Positions 61,527-64,000 of a stretch of DNA of 64,000 nt are shown in pieces. The position numbers were made by a program, and so were the translations under genes. Position 1 is the stretch's first letter. Each line of letters opens with the position of its first letter. The stretch is from Haliscomenobacter sp040401995. Lineage in GTDB: Bacteria > Bacteroidota > Bacteroidia > Chitinophagales > Saprospiraceae. The notes under the pieces are model-generated. The model saw only the letters and a list, made by a program, of their open reading frames with translations, made no database searches and had not been told where the DNA came from. The stretch spans positions 1 to 64,000 of the forward strand of contig JBBANM010000017.1 in NCBI GenBank assembly GCA_040401995.1, read 5' to 3'.

Positions 61527-62217
61527 TCCAAAGCGGATCAGCAAAAAACAGAAAGCCGCGGCCATCATGGCTATTTTAGCCGATCTGTATCCTGAAACGC
61601 CGATTCCGTTGGATCATTCGGATCCTTACACGCTTTTGGTGGCTGTTTTGCTATCAGCACAATGTACCGATGTACGGGTCAATCAGGTTACCCCGCACTT
61701 GTTTCAACTGGCGGATAATCCTGCCACGATGCGAACCTTGGAAGTGGAACAAATAAAAGAAATTATTCGCCCCTGCGGATTATCGCCCCGCAAGTCGCAG
61801 GCTATCTGGGATTTATCCAATATTTTGTTGGATAAATACAATGGCCAAGTACCCCAAAGTTTTGAAGCATTGGAATCTTTACCTGGCGTAGGACACAAAA
61901 CTGCATCCGTGGTGATGAGTCAGGCATTTGGCGTTCCCGCTTTTCCAGTGGATACGCACATTCATCGGCTTGCATACCGTTGGGGATTGAGTGATGGGAA
62001 AAATGTGGAACGCACCGAAGCAGATTTAAAAAAGTTATTCCCCCTCGAGCACTGGAATTCACTTCATCTACAGATCATCTTTTTTGGTAGGGAATATTGC
62101 CCGGCCAGGGGGCATGTACCCGGAAATTGCCCAATCTGCAGCCAATACGGGCGTAAAGAGCTTTTCAAAGCTACAATCAAAAAAACGGCTAAAAAGGCAA
62201 ACCCAAAAACAAATTAA
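61504..62217 (+). CDS. nth: Endonuclease III
   Basis: The 237-residue base-excision repair glycosylase/lyase removes oxidised pyrimidines. The helix-hairpin-helix LESLPGVGHKTASVVM holds catalytic Lys132; Asp150 is in FPVDTHIHRLAYRWG. The C-terminal cluster region has only three cysteines in an altered spacing (Cys199, Cys209, Cys212) instead of the C-x6-C-x2-C-x5-C set of E. coli Nth, so a [4Fe-4S] cluster would need another ligand or be absent. A lysine-rich tail follows. The start overlaps purM by 23 bases, and the end overlaps the convergent BamA-like gene by 29. Confidence 0.93.
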   Translation: MESLNTPNPKRISKKQKAAAIMAILADLYPETPIPLDHSDPYTLLVAVLLSAQCTDVRVNQVTPHLFQLADNPATMRTLEVEQIKEIIRPCGLSPRKSQAIWDLSNILLDKYNGQVPQSFEALESLPGVGHKTASVVMSQAFGVPAFPVDTHIHRLAYRWGLSDGKNVERTEADLKKLFPLEHWNSLHLQIIFFGREYCPARGHVPGNCPICSQYGRKELFKATIKKTAKKANPKTN

Positions 62218-64000
62218 AATTGCGACTATTTAACCATCGATCTGGAGTATTCCAAAAGTCGTGCCCGTTCCAGCGATAGGGATAGCGCAATTTGATACCT
62301 ATATCAAAGCGCAACACAAAATAGGTAAGATCGAGTCGAAAGCCAATTCCACTCCCAATGGCAATCTGTTTGTAAAAAGGATCGTATTGGCCTAAGCCGG
62401 GGTTTGGGCTTTCCCGATTGGGTGGTTTGCTCCATAAAAATTGTGATCCAGGGCGCGTGGGGTCATCTCGAAGGGTCCAAACATTTCCCATATCTAGAAA
62501 TAGAGCGCCGTTTAAGCGGGAATAAATTTTAAATCGATATTCAGTATTGAATTCCAATCTTAAGTTCCCGGTTTGTGATAAAATCACACTATTGGAATCG
62601 CGGTTGATGGCTAGGGAGTCAATGAATCCGCCAGGCCCAAGCCCGCGTACCCGCCAGCCGCGGATGCTATTGGGACCGCCCACGTACGATTGTTTGATAT
62701 AGGGTACATCGGTACTGAAGCCAAAGGGAGCTGCGATGCTAAAAATGAAACGACTAGCAAAGGAAGATTTAGGGGTGAATTGGCGATTGAACCGCAAATC
62801 AGTTTCGCCGCGTACATATTGAAAAAATTTAATAGTACCCAGTCGTAAAGTGTCCCGTCTACCCGCTATGGCATTATACAATTGATTGGCAGCATAAAGT
62901 TCGCTCCCCGCAGTTTCAAAGCTAAACCCTGCATAGACGGACTGGCCAACGCGATTGGGACGCCCCGAATAGATATAGCTAAATTCTCTAAATAGAATAC
63001 TGACAAAAAGCTGCTCACTTAAACTACGCCGTAAAAAACTCTGCAATGAAGGGCGTTGGCGTTGAAATAAACTGTAAAATGTAGGCCGTAAGTAATCAAT
63101 CCCCAAGTGATTGATAATGTAACGGTGTTGCTGGTCTTTCTGCAAGTCAAAGCCGTAAACAGCATTGATGTTGATGTATTTCAAAAAATCGCGGTACGAA
63201 ATAAGGTTGAAGTTGGCCGTCATTCGGGTAGGCGCATTGTTTTTGAGGTAAGTGTAAAAGTCATCTCCAGTTAATTTGCGCTTCCGATCAATAGGCAGTT
63301 GATTGTATTTTTTCCATAATCCCAGATAATCCCGGAATCGAGGAATGTGTAATTCATTTTGCAAACCTAAGTCAACGGTATTCCAAAAACGGGTTCCATT
63401 GCGCGTTGATGGGTTGATACCGGCGCCGGCCCGAATTTGCGTCAGTAGCGACTCTGCGCCGTGAAACAAATTTCGGTTGCGCAATGATGGGGTAATCGAC
63501 ATACCCAGCAAGTTGGTGGCGCCTGCACTGGTACTGCGGTTGGTGAAATTGACATCGTAATCAACTCCAAGAGTAAATTTGCGATTGGGCGCTAATTCAA
63601 ACATCACGTCCAGTTTTCCGGGTTCGGTTTTACTCAGTTCTTGTCGCATTCGCACAAATTTGAATACCCCCAAACCAATCAACTGCCGATTGGTCCGGTC
63701 ATAATCTTCCACCCGAAAGATGGAATCAGGCTTAAGCGCAATGGCCTCCAGTACGGTGCTGGGTTTTACATAGAAATTAAAAGCCGCATCTCGGAAAATA
63801 GCACGATTGATGATCGAATCTTTGAGAGGAATGGGGTCATTATCTGTGCGGGGAAAATAGTTCATGCTGATGATCAACTTTCCAACACGGTAGGCATGAT
63901 GCGCGGTGTCACCTGAAGGCGGTAAAACTTGGAAATAAATATTGGCGTGTTTTGCCTTTCTAGACGTATCCACTTCAATTGGCGGAAATGAGATGGAGGA
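62189..64000 (-). CDS. BamA/TamA-like outer-membrane assembly protein (5' part beyond window)
   Basis: The frame is open from the stop at 62189 to the window end, so only the C-terminal 604 or so residues are seen. It has POTRA-type modules (FRVEDYDRTNRQLIGLGVFKFVRMRQ) and a bacterial surface antigen (Omp85) barrel with SIRGWRVRGLGPGG, the conserved lid-lock motif, and LEFNTEYRFKIYSRLNGALFLDMGNVW; it ends in Phe as a beta-signal. The GTG at 63973 is not a real start. It could be the TamA-like/BamA paralogue of this phylum. Confidence 0.87.
   Translation of the reverse strand, partial: SSISFPPIEVDTSRKAKHANIYFQVLPPSGDTAHHAYRVGKLIISMNYFPRTDNDPIPLKDSIINRAIFRDAAFNFYVKPSTVLEAIALKPDSIFRVEDYDRTNRQLIGLGVFKFVRMRQELSKTEPGKLDVMFELAPNRKFTLGVDYDVNFTNRSTSAGATNLLGMSITPSLRNRNLFHGAESLLTQIRAGAGINPSTRNGTRFWNTVDLGLQNELHIPRFRDYLGLWKKYNQLPIDRKRKLTGDDFYTYLKNNAPTRMTANFNLISYRDFLKYININAVYGFDLQKDQQHRYIINHLGIDYLRPTFYSLFQRQRPSLQSFLRRSLSEQLFVSILFREFSYIYSGRPNRVGQSVYAGFSFETAGSELYAANQLYNAIAGRRDTLRLGTIKFFQYVRGETDLRFNRQFTPKSSFASRFIFSIAAPFGFSTDVPYIKQSYVGGPNSIRGWRVRGLGPGGFIDSLAINRDSNSVILSQTGNLRLEFNTEYRFKIYSRLNGALFLDMGNVWTLRDDPTRPGSQFLWSKPPNRESPNPGLGQYDPFYKQIAIGSGIGFRLDLTYFVLRFDIGIKLRYPYRWNGHDFWNTPDRWLNSRNFNLFLGLPF

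Overview
The window is a chromosomal segment of a member of the Bacteroidota, most likely a Saprospiraceae-like environmental bacterium. The signs are two large secreted proteins with type IX secretion (T9SS) C-terminal sorting domains, SusD-free lipoproteins with short lipoboxes, a ligand-binding beta-propeller sensor kinase, LytTR regulators, a DUF1599 protein, a BT_3928-type DoxX protein and an exosortase N locus. Start sites lack clear Shine-Dalgarno sequences, and several genes have a TAnnTTTG-like promoter box shortly upstream, both usual in this phylum. The genus cannot be fixed from sequence reading alone. I saw no tRNA, rRNA, CRISPR array, prophage or transposase gene.

Layout. 0-9 kb: RlmI-like rRNA methyltransferase, a secreted S9 peptidase followed by a T9SS-exported alpha-amylase-family enzyme, an acyl-CoA dehydrogenase and a lipoprotein alkaline phosphatase. 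9-14 kb: a CotH-like secreted protein, RarA, a ZU5-like protein, an AlkD-like glycosylase and a small secreted protein. 14-23 kb: eight minus-strand genes, from Uma2 nuclease through SDR oxidoreductase, lipoprotein, TM2/SHOCT protein, dynamin-like GTPase and WbqC protein to an exosortase N (XrtN) gene overlapping its probable single dedicated substrate, a giant VIT-domain membrane protein. 23-27 kb: a beta-propeller histidine kinase and a LytTR regulator. 27-37 kb: transaldolase, nucleoside phosphorylase, HemF, a LuxE-like protein, MoeB-rhodanese, YigZ, DUF1599 protein, BT_3928 protein and NusB. 38-45 kb: OmpA with TSP3 repeats, GuaA, a PBP1-like lipoprotein, a TrmH methyltransferase, an alpha/beta hydrolase and a ferredoxin. 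45-54 kb: MutS, DapB, a secreted EEP-family protein, an AT-rich helical protein of unknown function and a cadherin-like T9SS protein. 54-64 kb: a LytS/LytTR pair, FabD, a YqgE gene broken by one stop codon, an M23 peptidase, PurM, Nth and the 3' part of a BamA-like gene cut by the window end.

The most unusual content is between genes. First, ten compact palindromic elements (33-204 bp; the standard form is exactly 160 bp) belong to at least three sequence families. Most carry terminal inverted repeats, fold on themselves along their whole length around a GTAGC...GCTAC-like centre, and are flanked by matching 3-bp TTA or TAA direct repeats. They look like MITEs (non-autonomous insertion elements), show compensatory base changes between copies, and sit mainly in divergent promoter regions. 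Second, at least four short modules share a conserved box (start codon, any codon, Leu codon, stop; or equally a TATAAT-type promoter box) directly followed by a strong intrinsic terminator with an unrelated stem. Three of them lie in one 976-bp gap at 54 kb. These may be very short RNAs or leader elements and are the best candidates here for something undescribed.
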